Below are positions 6,299 to 14,612 of a stretch of DNA of 17,860 bases, one piece after another (position 1 is the stretch's first letter; every line of letters begins with the position of its first letter). Below the pieces are notes generated by a model. That model was not told the DNA's origin, did no database searches, and saw nothing but the letters and a program-made list of their open reading frames with translations. Origin of the DNA: Lachnospiraceae bacterium (GTDB lineage Bacteria; Bacillota_A; Clostridia; Lachnospirales; Lachnospiraceae); contig JAILCT010000266.1 in the NCBI GenBank assembly GCA_024690425.1, positions 1 to 17,860 on the forward strand, read 5' to 3'. The position numbers and the translations under genes were made by a program.

Positions 6299-8218
6299 AT
6301 GACTAAGAAGGTATCATATGATGCTGACAGCATTACTGTGCTTGAGGGGCTTGAAGCTGTCAGGAAGCGTCCCGGTATGTATATCGGTTCGGTCACTACC
6401 AAGGGACTTAATCATCTTATCTACGAGATAGTAGACAATTCTGTGGATGAGCATCTGGCCGGCTTCTGCGACGAGATAAAGGTAACTCTGGAGAAGGATG
6501 GTTCGGCTACGGTTGAGGATAACGGGCGCGGCATCCCCGTCGGTATGCATGAGAAGGGAATGAGCGCCGAGAGGCTTGTCTTTACAACTCTCCACGCCGG
6601 AGGTAAGTTCGATGACTCTGTCTATAAGACGAGCGGAGGACTCCACGGCGTCGGATCATCTGTCGTAAATGCACTTTCAACATATCTTGATATAGAGGTA
6701 AGGCGTGAGGGCAAGGTATTTCACGACCGTTACAGCCGAGGGATCCCTACGATCGAACTTGAAAACGGACTTCTTCCTGTGATCGGTAAGTCCCGTAGTA
6801 CCGGTACCAAGATCAATTTTCTGCCCGATGACACCATATTCGAAAAAACACGTTTCAAGGAGGAGGATGTTAAGAGCCGCCTTCATGAAACAGCCTACCT
6901 TAACCCCAAGCTTACGATCATATTTACAGATAAGAGAGGCGATGAAGTCGATACCGAGATCTTCCATGAAGAAGAAGGTATCATAGGCTTTGTGCGCGAT
7001 ATGAACAAGAATGAAGAAGCTATCTGCGAGCCTGTATTCTTCAGCGGTGAAGCTGACGGGATCATGGTTGAGGTTGCCTTTCAGTATGTAAATGATTTCC
7101 ATGAGAATGTTCTGGGGTTCTGTAATAATATATACAACTCCGAAGGCGGTACACATCTTACCGGCTTCAAGACCATGTTCACCAATATAATGAACACTTA
7201 TGCAAGGGAGCTTAATATCCTAAAGGATAAGGATGCGAACTTTACAGGTGCAGACATAAGGAACGGCATGACTGCGGTAGTATCCATAAAGCATCCAAGT
7301 CCCCGCTTCGAAGGACAGACTAAGACCAAGCTTGACAATCAGGATGCCACCAAGGCTGTATCCAAGGTAACCGGTGATGAACTGGTAAGGTATTTTGACA
7401 GAAATCTTGATGACCTAAAGGCAGTGCTTTCATGTGCCGAGAAGGCTGCCAAGATAAGGAAGTCCGAAGAGAAGGCCAAGACCAACATGCTTACCAGGCA
7501 GAAGTATTCATTTGATTCGAACGGTAAGCTTGCCAACTGTGAGAGCCGTGATGCATCCAAGTGTGAGATATTCATAGTAGAGGGTGATTCCGCCGGAGGA
7601 AGCGCCAAGACCGCAAGGAACAGGATGTATCAGGCCATACTTCCGATAAGGGGTAAGATACTTAATGTTGAGAAGGCCACGATAGACAAGGTCCTTGCCA
7701 ATGCCGAGATAAAGACCATGATATATGCTTTCGGATGCGGCTTTTCCGAAGGCTATGGCAATGACTTTGATATAAGCAAGTTAAGATATGACAAGATAAT
7801 AATAATGGCGGATGCCGATGTTGACGGTGCCCACATTTCCACACTCCTGTTAACCCTGTTCTACAGGTTCATGCCGGAGCTTATCTATGAGGGACATGTA
7901 TATATAGCAATGCCGCCCCTCTACAAGGCAATGCCCAAGAAGGGGAAGGAGGAGTACCTCTATGATGACAAGGCATTATCGGAGTATCGGAAGTCTCATT
8001 CCGACTTTACCCTCCAGAGATACAAGGGACTGGGAGAGATGGATGCCGAGCAGTTATGGGAGACAACACTTGATCCCGAGCGCCGCAAGCTTAAGCTGGT
8101 TGAGATAGAGGATGCCCGCTTTGCATCAGCCACCACCGAGATGCTCATGGGCAATGAGGTACCGCCCAGGAAGGCTTTCATCTATAAACATGCACATGAC
8201 GCAGAACTTGACATATAA
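6299..8218 (+). CDS. parE: Type II DNA topoisomerase subunit B (ParE/GyrB family)
   Basis: This 639-residue protein is the ATPase/TOPRIM subunit of a type II topoisomerase. The GHKL ATPase motifs are EIVDNSVDE (N47), EDNGRGIPVG (73-82) and GGLHGVGSS (113-121). TOPRIM shows EGDSAGGSAK (from about 428) and MADADVDGAH (503-512), and QRYKGLGEMD near 574 precedes the conserved C-terminal tail. ATG 6299 follows AAGGGGTG; an upstream in-frame TTG at 6269 overlaps the likely transcription start and is rejected. Sequence motifs alone do not separate ParE from GyrB here. The ParE call rests on the partner gene lacking a GyrA box and on the location away from dnaA/recF genes, so GyrB remains possible. 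Confidence 0.85.
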   Translation: MTKKVSYDADSITVLEGLEAVRKRPGMYIGSVTTKGLNHLIYEIVDNSVDEHLAGFCDEIKVTLEKDGSATVEDNGRGIPVGMHEKGMSAERLVFTTLHAGGKFDDSVYKTSGGLHGVGSSVVNALSTYLDIEVRREGKVFHDRYSRGIPTIELENGLLPVIGKSRSTGTKINFLPDDTIFEKTRFKEEDVKSRLHETAYLNPKLTIIFTDKRGDEVDTEIFHEEEGIIGFVRDMNKNEEAICEPVFFSGEADGIMVEVAFQYVNDFHENVLGFCNNIYNSEGGTHLTGFKTMFTNIMNTYARELNILKDKDANFTGADIRNGMTAVVSIKHPSPRFEGQTKTKLDNQDATKAVSKVTGDELVRYFDRNLDDLKAVLSCAEKAAKIRKSEEKAKTNMLTRQKYSFDSNGKLANCESRDASKCEIFIVEGDSAGGSAKTARNRMYQAILPIRGKILNVEKATIDKVLANAEIKTMIYAFGCGFSEGYGNDFDISKLRYDKIIIMADADVDGAHISTLLLTLFYRFMPELIYEGHVYIAMPPLYKAMPKKGKEEYLYDDKALSEYRKSHSDFTLQRYKGLGEMDAEQLWETTLDPERRKLKLVEIEDARFASATTEMLMGNEVPPRKAFIYKHAHDAELDI

Positions 8219-8256
8219 ATATTCAGACAGCACATATATTTGTAAAACATGGAACG

Positions 8257-8298
8257 TCATGCTTGCATGAAGACACGGGGACGGTTCTTCTGTCTTCA
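8257..8298. repeat. Hairpin repeat with GGGGACGGT core
   Basis: A 6-bp palindrome (TCATGC-TT-GCATGA, 8257-8270) overlaps an imperfect 15-bp inverted repeat (8268-8282 with 8284-8298) whose core reads GGGGACGGT. The same core, flanked by AGACA on the left and TCTGTCT on the right, is found in the terminator at 127-164. No T-run follows, so it is probably not an efficient terminator. It fills part of the 144-nt gap between the two topoisomerase genes and may be a copy of a short dispersed repeat. Confidence 0.6.
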
Positions 8299-8362
8299 TA
8301 TAAACAAAAGCGATAGTTTTCAACATCTAAGGTCTATATATTAGTAATTCAAGAGGTTTGAA

Positions 8363-10612
8363 ATGACAGTAACGGAAGACGAGCAGATAATTAAAACCGA
8401 ATATTCGGAGGTAATGCGTAAGTCATATATCGATTATGCGATGAGTGTGATCATATCAAGGGCTCTGCCTGATGTAAGGGATGGGCTTAAGCCCGTACAG
8501 AGGCGCACCCTTTATGATATGTATGAACTCGGTATAAGATATGACAGACCCTACAGGAAGTCGGCGCGTATCGTTGGTGATACTATGGGTAAGTATCATC
8601 CACATGGTGATTCATCCATATACGATGCCCTGGTTGTAATGTCCCAGGATTTCAAGAAGGGGATGCCGCTTGTTGACGGACACGGTAACTTCGGTTCAAT
8701 AGAGGGAGACGGTGCAGCTGCAATGCGTTACACCGAAGCCCGTCTTGAGAAGGTGACCCAGGAAACCATCCTTGACGACCTTGACAAGGATGTTGTGGAT
8801 TTCATGCCCAATTTCGACGAGACCGAGAAGGAACCCACCGTACTTCCCGCCAAGATACCTAACCTTTTAGTAAACGGAACAGAGGGTATTGCAGTAGGAA
8901 TGGCCACCAATATGCCTCCCCATAACTTATCCGAGGTAATAGAGGGCGTTAAGGCTTATATCAGGAAGCCGACGATAACAACTGCCGAGCTTATGGAATA
9001 TATACCGGGTCCCGACTTTCCTACGGGGGGTATCGTGGTCAACAAGGATGAACTCCTTGATATCTACGAGACCGGGATGGGTAAGATAAAGATCCGTGGC
9101 AAGATGGAGCTTGAGAAGGGTAAGGGAGGCAAGAACAAGCTTGTCATAACAGAGATTCCCTACACCATGATAGGTGCCAACATAAGCAAGTTCCTGACCG
9201 ATATCGTTGCCCTTATAGATGCCAAGAAGGCGACGGATATTACGGATATCTCCAACCAGTCAAGCAAGGAAGGGATCCGTATAGTTCTTGAGCTTAAGAA
9301 GGATGCCGATGTTGAGAACCTTAAAAACATGCTCCTTAAGAAGACCAAGCTTGAGGATACCTTCGGTGTCAATATGCTTGCGGTTGCGGACGGACGTCCG
9401 GAGACCCTGGGGCTTAAGGATATAATCAGGCATCATGTTGACTTTCAGAGGGAGATCCGCACCAGAAAGTACAGAAATCTCCTTGGCAAGGAGATGGATA
9501 AAAAGGAGATACAGGAAGGTCTTATCAAGGCTACCGATGTTATCGACCTTATCATAGAGATACTTAGGGGATCAAGGGATGTGAACATGGCCAAGGCCTG
9601 CCTTACGGAAGGAAAGACCGAAGGTATCAACTTTAAGTCAAGGATCAGTAAGAAGATGGCAGAGCAGCTCCGTTTCACCATGCGTCAGGCAGAAGCAATC
9701 CTTGCCATGAGGCTCAGCAAGCTAATAGGACTTGAGATCGAAGCCCTTTTGAAAGAACACGCGGAGACACTTAAGAATATAGAGACCTATAAGGATATAC
9801 TTGTCAATCCCAAGACCATGGACAAGCTCATTATCAAGGAGCTTGACTCCTACAGGAAGGAATACGGAAGGGACAGGCGGACCCTTATAGAGAATGCAGA
9901 AGCGGTCGTGTTCGAAGAGAAGAAGATTGAGGAGATGGAAGTCATCTTCCTTATGGACAGGTTCGGATATGCAAGGACCGTGGATATAGCTACTTATGAA
10001 AGAAATAAGGATTCTCTTGATGCCGAGAACAGGTATATCTTCCCCGTTATGAACACGGGCCGCGTATGCCTCTTTACAAATACGGGAATGATGCACACTA
10101 TAAAGGTCTTAGACCTTCCTTTCGGCAAGCTTAAGGACAAGGGAGTACCTATTGACAATGTAAGTAATTACAGTTCGTCTGATGAAGTCCTTATCTATGC
10201 ATGCAACTTAAGTGAACTTATCATGCAGAAACTCTGTTTTGCAACGAAGAAATCGATGCTTAAGCATGTTTACGGAACCGAATTTGACGTTACCAAGCGT
10301 TCGGTTGCAGCAACCGGACTTAATGATGGCGATGAACTTATCGCAGTATTCCCGATAATCGATGAGAAGAATCTTGTGCTTAGGACAAGGGACGGCTTCT
10401 TCCTTAAGTTTAATCTTGAGGAGATACCTCTTAAGAAGAAGGGGGCAGCCGGAGTTCGCGGTATGAAGCTCACAGGAACAGACGAAGTTACTGATGTCTA
10501 TCCGTTGAATTATGGCTCAGAAAGGACCATAGAAGTAAACGGTAAGCAGGTTGAGCTTAACAAGCTTAAGCTTGCAAGACGTGACACCAAGGGAACCAAG
10601 CTGAGGCTGTGA
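8363..10612 (+). CDS. parC: Type II DNA topoisomerase subunit A (ParC/GyrA family)
   Basis: This 749-residue protein is the DNA breakage-reunion subunit. It has the winged-helix domain with GLKPVQRR, the quinolone-site segment HPHGDSSIYD (S84 and D88 in the usual sensitive state) and the catalytic tyrosine Y123 in AAAMRYTEAR. The tower and coiled-coil regions follow, with a beta-propeller-type C-terminal domain of about 250 residues. The N-terminal half is GyrA-like (PLVDGHGNFGS). However, no Q(R/K)RGG(R/K)G GyrA box is present: the expected region reads FGKLKDKGVPI (about 588-597), and a later blade has KKKGAAGVRGM. The protein is also shorter than typical GyrA (800 or more residues). A decatenating topoisomerase IV role is therefore favoured. 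AAGAGGT precedes the ATG. It is the partner of the upstream subunit. Confidence 0.83.
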   Translation: MTVTEDEQIIKTEYSEVMRKSYIDYAMSVIISRALPDVRDGLKPVQRRTLYDMYELGIRYDRPYRKSARIVGDTMGKYHPHGDSSIYDALVVMSQDFKKGMPLVDGHGNFGSIEGDGAAAMRYTEARLEKVTQETILDDLDKDVVDFMPNFDETEKEPTVLPAKIPNLLVNGTEGIAVGMATNMPPHNLSEVIEGVKAYIRKPTITTAELMEYIPGPDFPTGGIVVNKDELLDIYETGMGKIKIRGKMELEKGKGGKNKLVITEIPYTMIGANISKFLTDIVALIDAKKATDITDISNQSSKEGIRIVLELKKDADVENLKNMLLKKTKLEDTFGVNMLAVADGRPETLGLKDIIRHHVDFQREIRTRKYRNLLGKEMDKKEIQEGLIKATDVIDLIIEILRGSRDVNMAKACLTEGKTEGINFKSRISKKMAEQLRFTMRQAEAILAMRLSKLIGLEIEALLKEHAETLKNIETYKDILVNPKTMDKLIIKELDSYRKEYGRDRRTLIENAEAVVFEEKKIEEMEVIFLMDRFGYARTVDIATYERNKDSLDAENRYIFPVMNTGRVCLFTNTGMMHTIKVLDLPFGKLKDKGVPIDNVSNYSSSDEVLIYACNLSELIMQKLCFATKKSMLKHVYGTEFDVTKRSVAATGLNDGDELIAVFPIIDEKNLVLRTRDGFFLKFNLEEIPLKKKGAAGVRGMKLTGTDEVTDVYPLNYGSERTIEVNGKQVELNKLKLARRDTKGTKLRL

Positions 10613-10640
10613 TCAGGATATACCAGGCAGGAGAGGATAA

Positions 10641-11210
10641 ATGATAAGAGTTATAGCGGGAAGTGCCAGAAGGCTTATGCTTAAGACACCGCAGGGATAT
10701 GATACGAGACCTACATCCGACAAGGTTAAAGAGACTCTCTTTAATATCCTTGCACCATATATTTATTCAGATACATGTTTCCTGGATCTGTATGCAGGCT
10801 CAGGATCGATAGGTATAGAGGCATTAAGCCGCGGGGCCGGAAGGGCAGTCTTTGTCGAGAAGGGCAGGGAAGCCGTTGCATGCATAAAGGAGAACCTTAA
10901 GACGACAAGGTTTGAAGATAAGGCAACGGTCATGAACACGGATGTCTTAAGTGCTCTTAACAGGCTTGAAGGCCGTGAGATGTTCGACATTGTATTCATG
11001 GATCCTCCGTATAATAATGAATATGAAAAGGATGTCCTTGATTATCTTGCAGGCTCCTCGCTGCTTAATGAGGATGCCCTTATAGTGGTCGAAGCAGACA
11101 ATACAACTGATTTTGATTATCTTGATGAACTGGGATTTGAGGTAGTAAAATATAAAAAATACAAGAATAACTGCCACCTGTTCATAAGAAGGAAAGGAGA
11201 CGGCCAATGA
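10641..11210 (+). CDS. rsmD: 16S rRNA (guanine(966)-N2)-methyltransferase RsmD
   Basis: RsmD (189 residues, typical length) methylates G966 (E. coli numbering) of 16S rRNA using S-adenosylmethionine. It starts with the family signature [11 protein letters not shown], then [15 protein letters not shown]. The Rossmann-fold SAM-binding motif [19 protein letters not shown] lies at about 48-66, and the catalytic DPPY is at 121-124. AGGAGAGG precedes the ATG. The last four bases (ATGA) overlap the coaD start, so the two are translationally coupled, a pairing common across bacteria. Confidence 0.95.
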   Translation: MIRVIAGSARRLMLKTPQGYDTRPTSDKVKETLFNILAPYIYSDTCFLDLYAGSGSIGIEALSRGAGRAVFVEKGREAVACIKENLKTTRFEDKATVMNTDVLSALNRLEGREMFDIVFMDPPYNNEYEKDVLDYLAGSSLLNEDALIVVEADNTTDFDYLDELGFEVVKYKKYKNNCHLFIRRKGDGQ

Positions 11211-11683
11211 AGACCGCCATATACCCGGGAAGCTTTGATCCGGTAACATACGGACACATCGATATCATTAAAAGAGCGGCTGATATTTTCGATCACCTCA
11301 TTGTCAGCGTGCTCAACAACAAAGTCAAAACTCCGTTGTTTTCTGTTGAAGAACGTGTTAATATATTATGTAAGGTAGTCGGGGATATTCCCAATGTGAC
11401 AGTTGAATCTTATGAAGGTCTTCTTGTCGACTATTGCAAGAGGACAGGTGCGGGTGTGATAATCAGGGGTTTACGCGCCATCACCGATTTCGAATATGAG
11501 CTCCAGCTGGCACAGACCAACCGTAAACTGGGAGAAAATGTCGATACCATCTTTCTGACAACAAGCCTTGAATATGCCTACCTGTCTTCATCGACAGTTA
11601 AGGAAGTAGCAAGCTTTGATGGGGATATAAGCAAGTTCGTTCCACCGTATGTGGCTGAGCGTGTTTATGAAAAGCTTAAATGA
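11207..11683 (+). CDS. coaD: Phosphopantetheine adenylyltransferase
   Basis: CoaD (158 residues, family length about 160) transfers AMP from ATP to 4'-phosphopantetheine to make dephospho-CoA, the penultimate step of coenzyme A synthesis. The nucleotidyltransferase signature [12 protein letters not shown] is at 6-17 (TxGH site T14-H17). [14 protein letters not shown] and the C-terminal SSSTVKEVA (ATP-binding ISSTxVR-type motif) are also present. AAAGGAGA lies inside the rsmD end, 7 nt before the ATG. Confidence 0.97.
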   Translation: MKTAIYPGSFDPVTYGHIDIIKRAADIFDHLIVSVLNNKVKTPLFSVEERVNILCKVVGDIPNVTVESYEGLLVDYCKRTGAGVIIRGLRAITDFEYELQLAQTNRKLGENVDTIFLTTSLEYAYLSSSTVKEVASFDGDISKFVPPYVAERVYEKLK

Positions 11684-11744
11684 TCAAGGTGATGGGAAGT
11701 ATCGGTATCAGGGTTCTTAAGTTTAATGCATGAGGTGAGAGTAT

Positions 11745-12368
11745 ATGAGCAGTAAGATTGAACAGATCATTGACGAGATCGAGGATTACATTGACGGCTG
11801 TAAGTTCCAGACCTTTTCAAGTACCAATATACTTGTGGACAAGGAACATATCGAGGAACTCTTAAGAGAGCTCAGGATGAAGACACCTGATGAGATCAAA
11901 CGTTACCAGAAGATCATCAGCAACAAGGAAGCTATCCTGAATGATGCCAAGGAGAAGGCTGATGCAATGCTCAAGGAGGCTCAGGTTCATACCGATCAGA
12001 TGGTGAATGAGCATGAGATCATGCAGCAGGCCTATGCGCAGGCCAATGAAGTTGTTCAGCAGGCTGTTAATCAGGCGCAGCAGATACTTGATACGGCAAC
12101 AACCGATGCCAACGGTATCAGGCAGTCGGCAATGAAATATACAGACGATATGCTGGCTGAGCTCCAGGGTATCGTAAAAACTGCAATAGCAGATACACAG
12201 AGCAAATATTCGGGCCTTTTGGAGAGGCTTAAGAGCAGTGAAGCCATAATAGATAAGAACCGTCAGGATCTGTATCCGCAGGTTTCGCTTGAGAAGGAGA
12301 TCGCATCGATCGAAGGTATTGATGCGGGTAAGTCCATATCGTCACCGCTTGGTGTGATAAATAAGTAA
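11745..12368 (+). CDS. Coiled-coil protein (V-ATPase subunit H-like / DivIVA-like)
   Basis: A 207-residue soluble, highly charged protein with long stretches rich in A, Q, E and K and a heptad-like pattern from about 50 to 185, implying an extended coiled coil. The N-terminus (MSSKIEQIIDEIEDYID, then a VDKEHIEELLRELR segment) resembles proteins found after coaD in Clostridia that databases tend to label ATPase or V-type H+-ATPase subunit H. No Walker motif or membrane segment is present, so the ATPase label is not supported. A DivIVA-like scaffolding role near the membrane is a guess from shape only. The ATG follows GAGGTGAGAG. It is the last gene before a strong terminator. Confidence 0.8.
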   Translation: MSSKIEQIIDEIEDYIDGCKFQTFSSTNILVDKEHIEELLRELRMKTPDEIKRYQKIISNKEAILNDAKEKADAMLKEAQVHTDQMVNEHEIMQQAYAQANEVVQQAVNQAQQILDTATTDANGIRQSAMKYTDDMLAELQGIVKTAIADTQSKYSGLLERLKSSEAIIDKNRQDLYPQVSLEKEIASIEGIDAGKSISSPLGVINK

Positions 12369-12370
12369 AT

Positions 12371-12398
12371 AAGGGGCCGTATAACGGCCCCTTTTTTT
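12371..12398 (+). terminator. Rho-independent terminator after the coiled-coil gene
   Basis: A 9-bp GC-rich stem (12371-12379 with 12385-12393) with loop TATAA is followed by a T-run to 12398. It closes the parE-parC-rsmD-coaD-coiled-coil transcription unit. The pepD start lies only 39 nt beyond it. Confidence 0.93.
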
Positions 12399-12436
12399 AT
12401 ACAAAAGAGAATAAAACGGAAGTGAAGTGTGAAGTA

Positions 12437-13897
12437 ATGAGAGTACTTGATAACATTGAACCTATAAAGGTATTTAAATTCTTCGAAGACATCTGCTCGA
12501 TCCCGCATGGTTCCGGTAATATGGAGGACATTTCAAGGTATGTTGAGAACTTTGCAAAAGAAAGAGGTCTTACATGCATAAGGGATGAAAATAACAATGT
12601 CTTTATAAAAAAGCGCGGATCTGAAGGATGCGAGAAGGCAGAACCGCTGCTTTTGCAGGGACATCTCGATATGGTGTGCGAGAAGAATTTTGATTATGAT
12701 CCCAAATTTGATTTTAATAAAGACCCGCTTCGTCTTGCGATAATGGATGATATGGTATATGCCAAGGGAACCACGCTCGGAGGAGATGACGGTATAGCGG
12801 TAGCATATATGCTGGCCATTCTGGATGACAATACACTTAAGCATCCTCCCATTGAATGTCTCTTTACAACTGATGAAGAGGTGGGAATGAAAGGTATGGC
12901 CGCATTTGATTCATCGGTTATAAGCGCGCGCAGAATGATCAATCTTGATAATGAAACAGAGGGAGAGATCCTGGTATCATCTGCAGGCGGGCGCAAGGCT
13001 CACTGCCATGTTCCCATAAGATATACGAAGAAGTCCGGACTTGCATACGATATCGTGATATGCGGGCTTCTGGGAGGTCATTCCGGATCCGAGATAGATA
13101 AGTACAGGGGCAACGCCAATCTGCTGATGGGACGGCTTCTGTTTTATCTTTCAAAAAAATTGAATTATTCGATATATTACCTTAAAGGCGGATTACAGGA
13201 TAATGCAATTCCCAGGGAAGCCAAGGCATCGATAATAATAGATAAAAATGACGCAGCGATACTTGAGGATTTTATCACAGAATTCGAACTGACCATTATA
13301 AATGAGTACAGAAAGATCGAAGACAATATTACGATCTACTGTGAATCCAAAGGTGATGCGACTGAATCGGTCTTATCCGAGAAGACCCAGGAGAGGGTTA
13401 TCTTTCTTCTGATGACTGTTCCTGATGGAATAGCAAAGATGTGTCCCGAGGCGGAGAGTATTGTCCAGACATCATCAAATGCCGGGATTATGCGTTTAAG
13501 AGACGAATACTTCTCACTTATCGTCAGCATAAGGAGTTCGATAAAGTCCGAAAAGACAGCACTTGCCGACAAGATAAGATATCTTACCGAGACTATAGGC
13601 GGTGAGTATATTGAAGAAGCCGATTATCCCGCCTGGGAGTACAGGGAGAAATCTCCGCTCAGGAAAATTACTGCGAATACGTATGAAGAACTCTTCAACG
13701 AAAAGCCCAGGGTGACATCGATACACGCAGGCCTTGAATGCGGTATAATTTACGACAAGATAACCGGAATGGATATCATATCGATAGGTCCGGATATTCA
13801 GGACATACATACACCCAAGGAGAAGCTGAGCATAGATTCGGTAAGAAGGACATGGCAGTTACTTGTAAAGGTTATGGAGAAATGTGTAAATGAGTGA
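12437..13897 (+). CDS. pepD: Aminoacyl-histidine dipeptidase (PepD-type M20 metallopeptidase)
   Basis: This 486-residue cytosolic M20-family dizinc peptidase splits Xaa-His and other dipeptides; the family length is about 485. Metal and catalytic residues visible are H76 and D78 (LQGHLDMV), D117-D118 (GGDDGIAVAYML), the catalytic/metal pair E147-E148 (TTDEEVGMKG), LDNETEGE, and H430 in HAGLECG. The characteristic lid domain follows GGHSGSEIDKYRGNAN. The ATG at 12437 matches the conserved family start (MRVLDNIEP); an in-frame GTG at 12422 would add five atypical residues. The ribosome binding site is weak (GTGTGAAG). It lies just after a terminator and heads a packed operon; its end overlaps the next gene by 8 bp. 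Confidence 0.93.
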   Translation: MRVLDNIEPIKVFKFFEDICSIPHGSGNMEDISRYVENFAKERGLTCIRDENNNVFIKKRGSEGCEKAEPLLLQGHLDMVCEKNFDYDPKFDFNKDPLRLAIMDDMVYAKGTTLGGDDGIAVAYMLAILDDNTLKHPPIECLFTTDEEVGMKGMAAFDSSVISARRMINLDNETEGEILVSSAGGRKAHCHVPIRYTKKSGLAYDIVICGLLGGHSGSEIDKYRGNANLLMGRLLFYLSKKLNYSIYYLKGGLQDNAIPREAKASIIIDKNDAAILEDFITEFELTIINEYRKIEDNITIYCESKGDATESVLSEKTQERVIFLLMTVPDGIAKMCPEAESIVQTSSNAGIMRLRDEYFSLIVSIRSSIKSEKTALADKIRYLTETIGGEYIEEADYPAWEYREKSPLRKITANTYEELFNEKPRVTSIHAGLECGIIYDKITGMDIISIGPDIQDIHTPKEKLSIDSVRRTWQLLVKVMEKCVNE

Positions 13898-14609
13898 GGT
13901 ATTAAGGCTTGACCGTTTTATAAGTGAATGCGGAGAAGGCAGTCGTAAACAGGCAGTTTCGATCATCAAGGCAGGCAGGGTGAAGGTGAACGGAGCCACG
14001 GTTTTGGAACCCGGCCTTAAGATAAATACGGATATTCCGGTCACTCTTGATGACAGGCAGCTTAAGTATTCGAGATATTCGTATTTTATGCTCAATAAGC
14101 CGCAGGGCTGTGTGAGCGCTGTGAAGGATCATGTATCGGATACGGTCATGTCATATCTTACCGGCGTTAATGCAAAGGGGCTGTTTCCTGTCGGTAGGCT
14201 TGACAAGGATACAGAAGGCCTTCTTCTTATCACAAATGACGGTGATCTGTGCCATGCGCTGACATCTCCGAGACGGCATGTTAATAAGACCTATTATGTT
14301 CTTACAGACCGCAGGCTTCCAAGAGGTGCAAGGGCTAAGATGGAAGCAGGTCTTGATATAGGTGATGAGACTCCGTGCCTTCCGGCTTTTGTTAAGAGCA
14401 AGGGGTCTGTTGAGGATGAATATGCTTATGAGATCACAATAACTGAAGGCCGGTTTCATCAGGTCAAGCGTATGTTCCTGGCTTTTAACTGTAAGGTTAC
14501 CTACCTTAAGAGGGTATCGGAAGGCGAAGTGAAGCTTGACAAAAAGCTCAAGCCCGGTGAATTCAGGCCGCTTACGGAAGATGAACTTAAAACACTGAAG
14601 GAAGAATAA
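13890..14609 (+). CDS. rsuA: rRNA pseudouridine synthase, RsuA family
   Basis: This 239-residue protein isomerises a uridine in rRNA to pseudouridine. It has an N-terminal S4 RNA-binding domain (about 5-50, LRLDRFISECGEGSRKQA and RVKVNG). The catalytic domain has LNKPQGCVSA, GRLDKDTEGLLLITNDG with the catalytic D105, and the RsuA-type SPRRHVNKTYYV and EGRFHQVKRM. The RsuA-like SP-HH-KTY segment suggests 16S position 516, but RluB/RluE/RluF specificities belong to the same family and cannot be excluded. The ATG lies inside the end of pepD and GGAGA precedes it, indicating coupling. Confidence 0.88.
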   Translation: MSEVLRLDRFISECGEGSRKQAVSIIKAGRVKVNGATVLEPGLKINTDIPVTLDDRQLKYSRYSYFMLNKPQGCVSAVKDHVSDTVMSYLTGVNAKGLFPVGRLDKDTEGLLLITNDGDLCHALTSPRRHVNKTYYVLTDRRLPRGARAKMEAGLDIGDETPCLPAFVKSKGSVEDEYAYEITITEGRFHQVKRMFLAFNCKVTYLKRVSEGEVKLDKKLKPGEFRPLTEDELKTLKEE

Positions 14610-14612
14610 GGG

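Noticed and set aside
8299..8362. Possible separate promoter for the topoisomerase A gene (TATATT near 8337)
   Set aside because: No acceptable -35 hexamer lies 16-18 nt upstream, so the gene may be transcribed from the parE promoter through the repeat.
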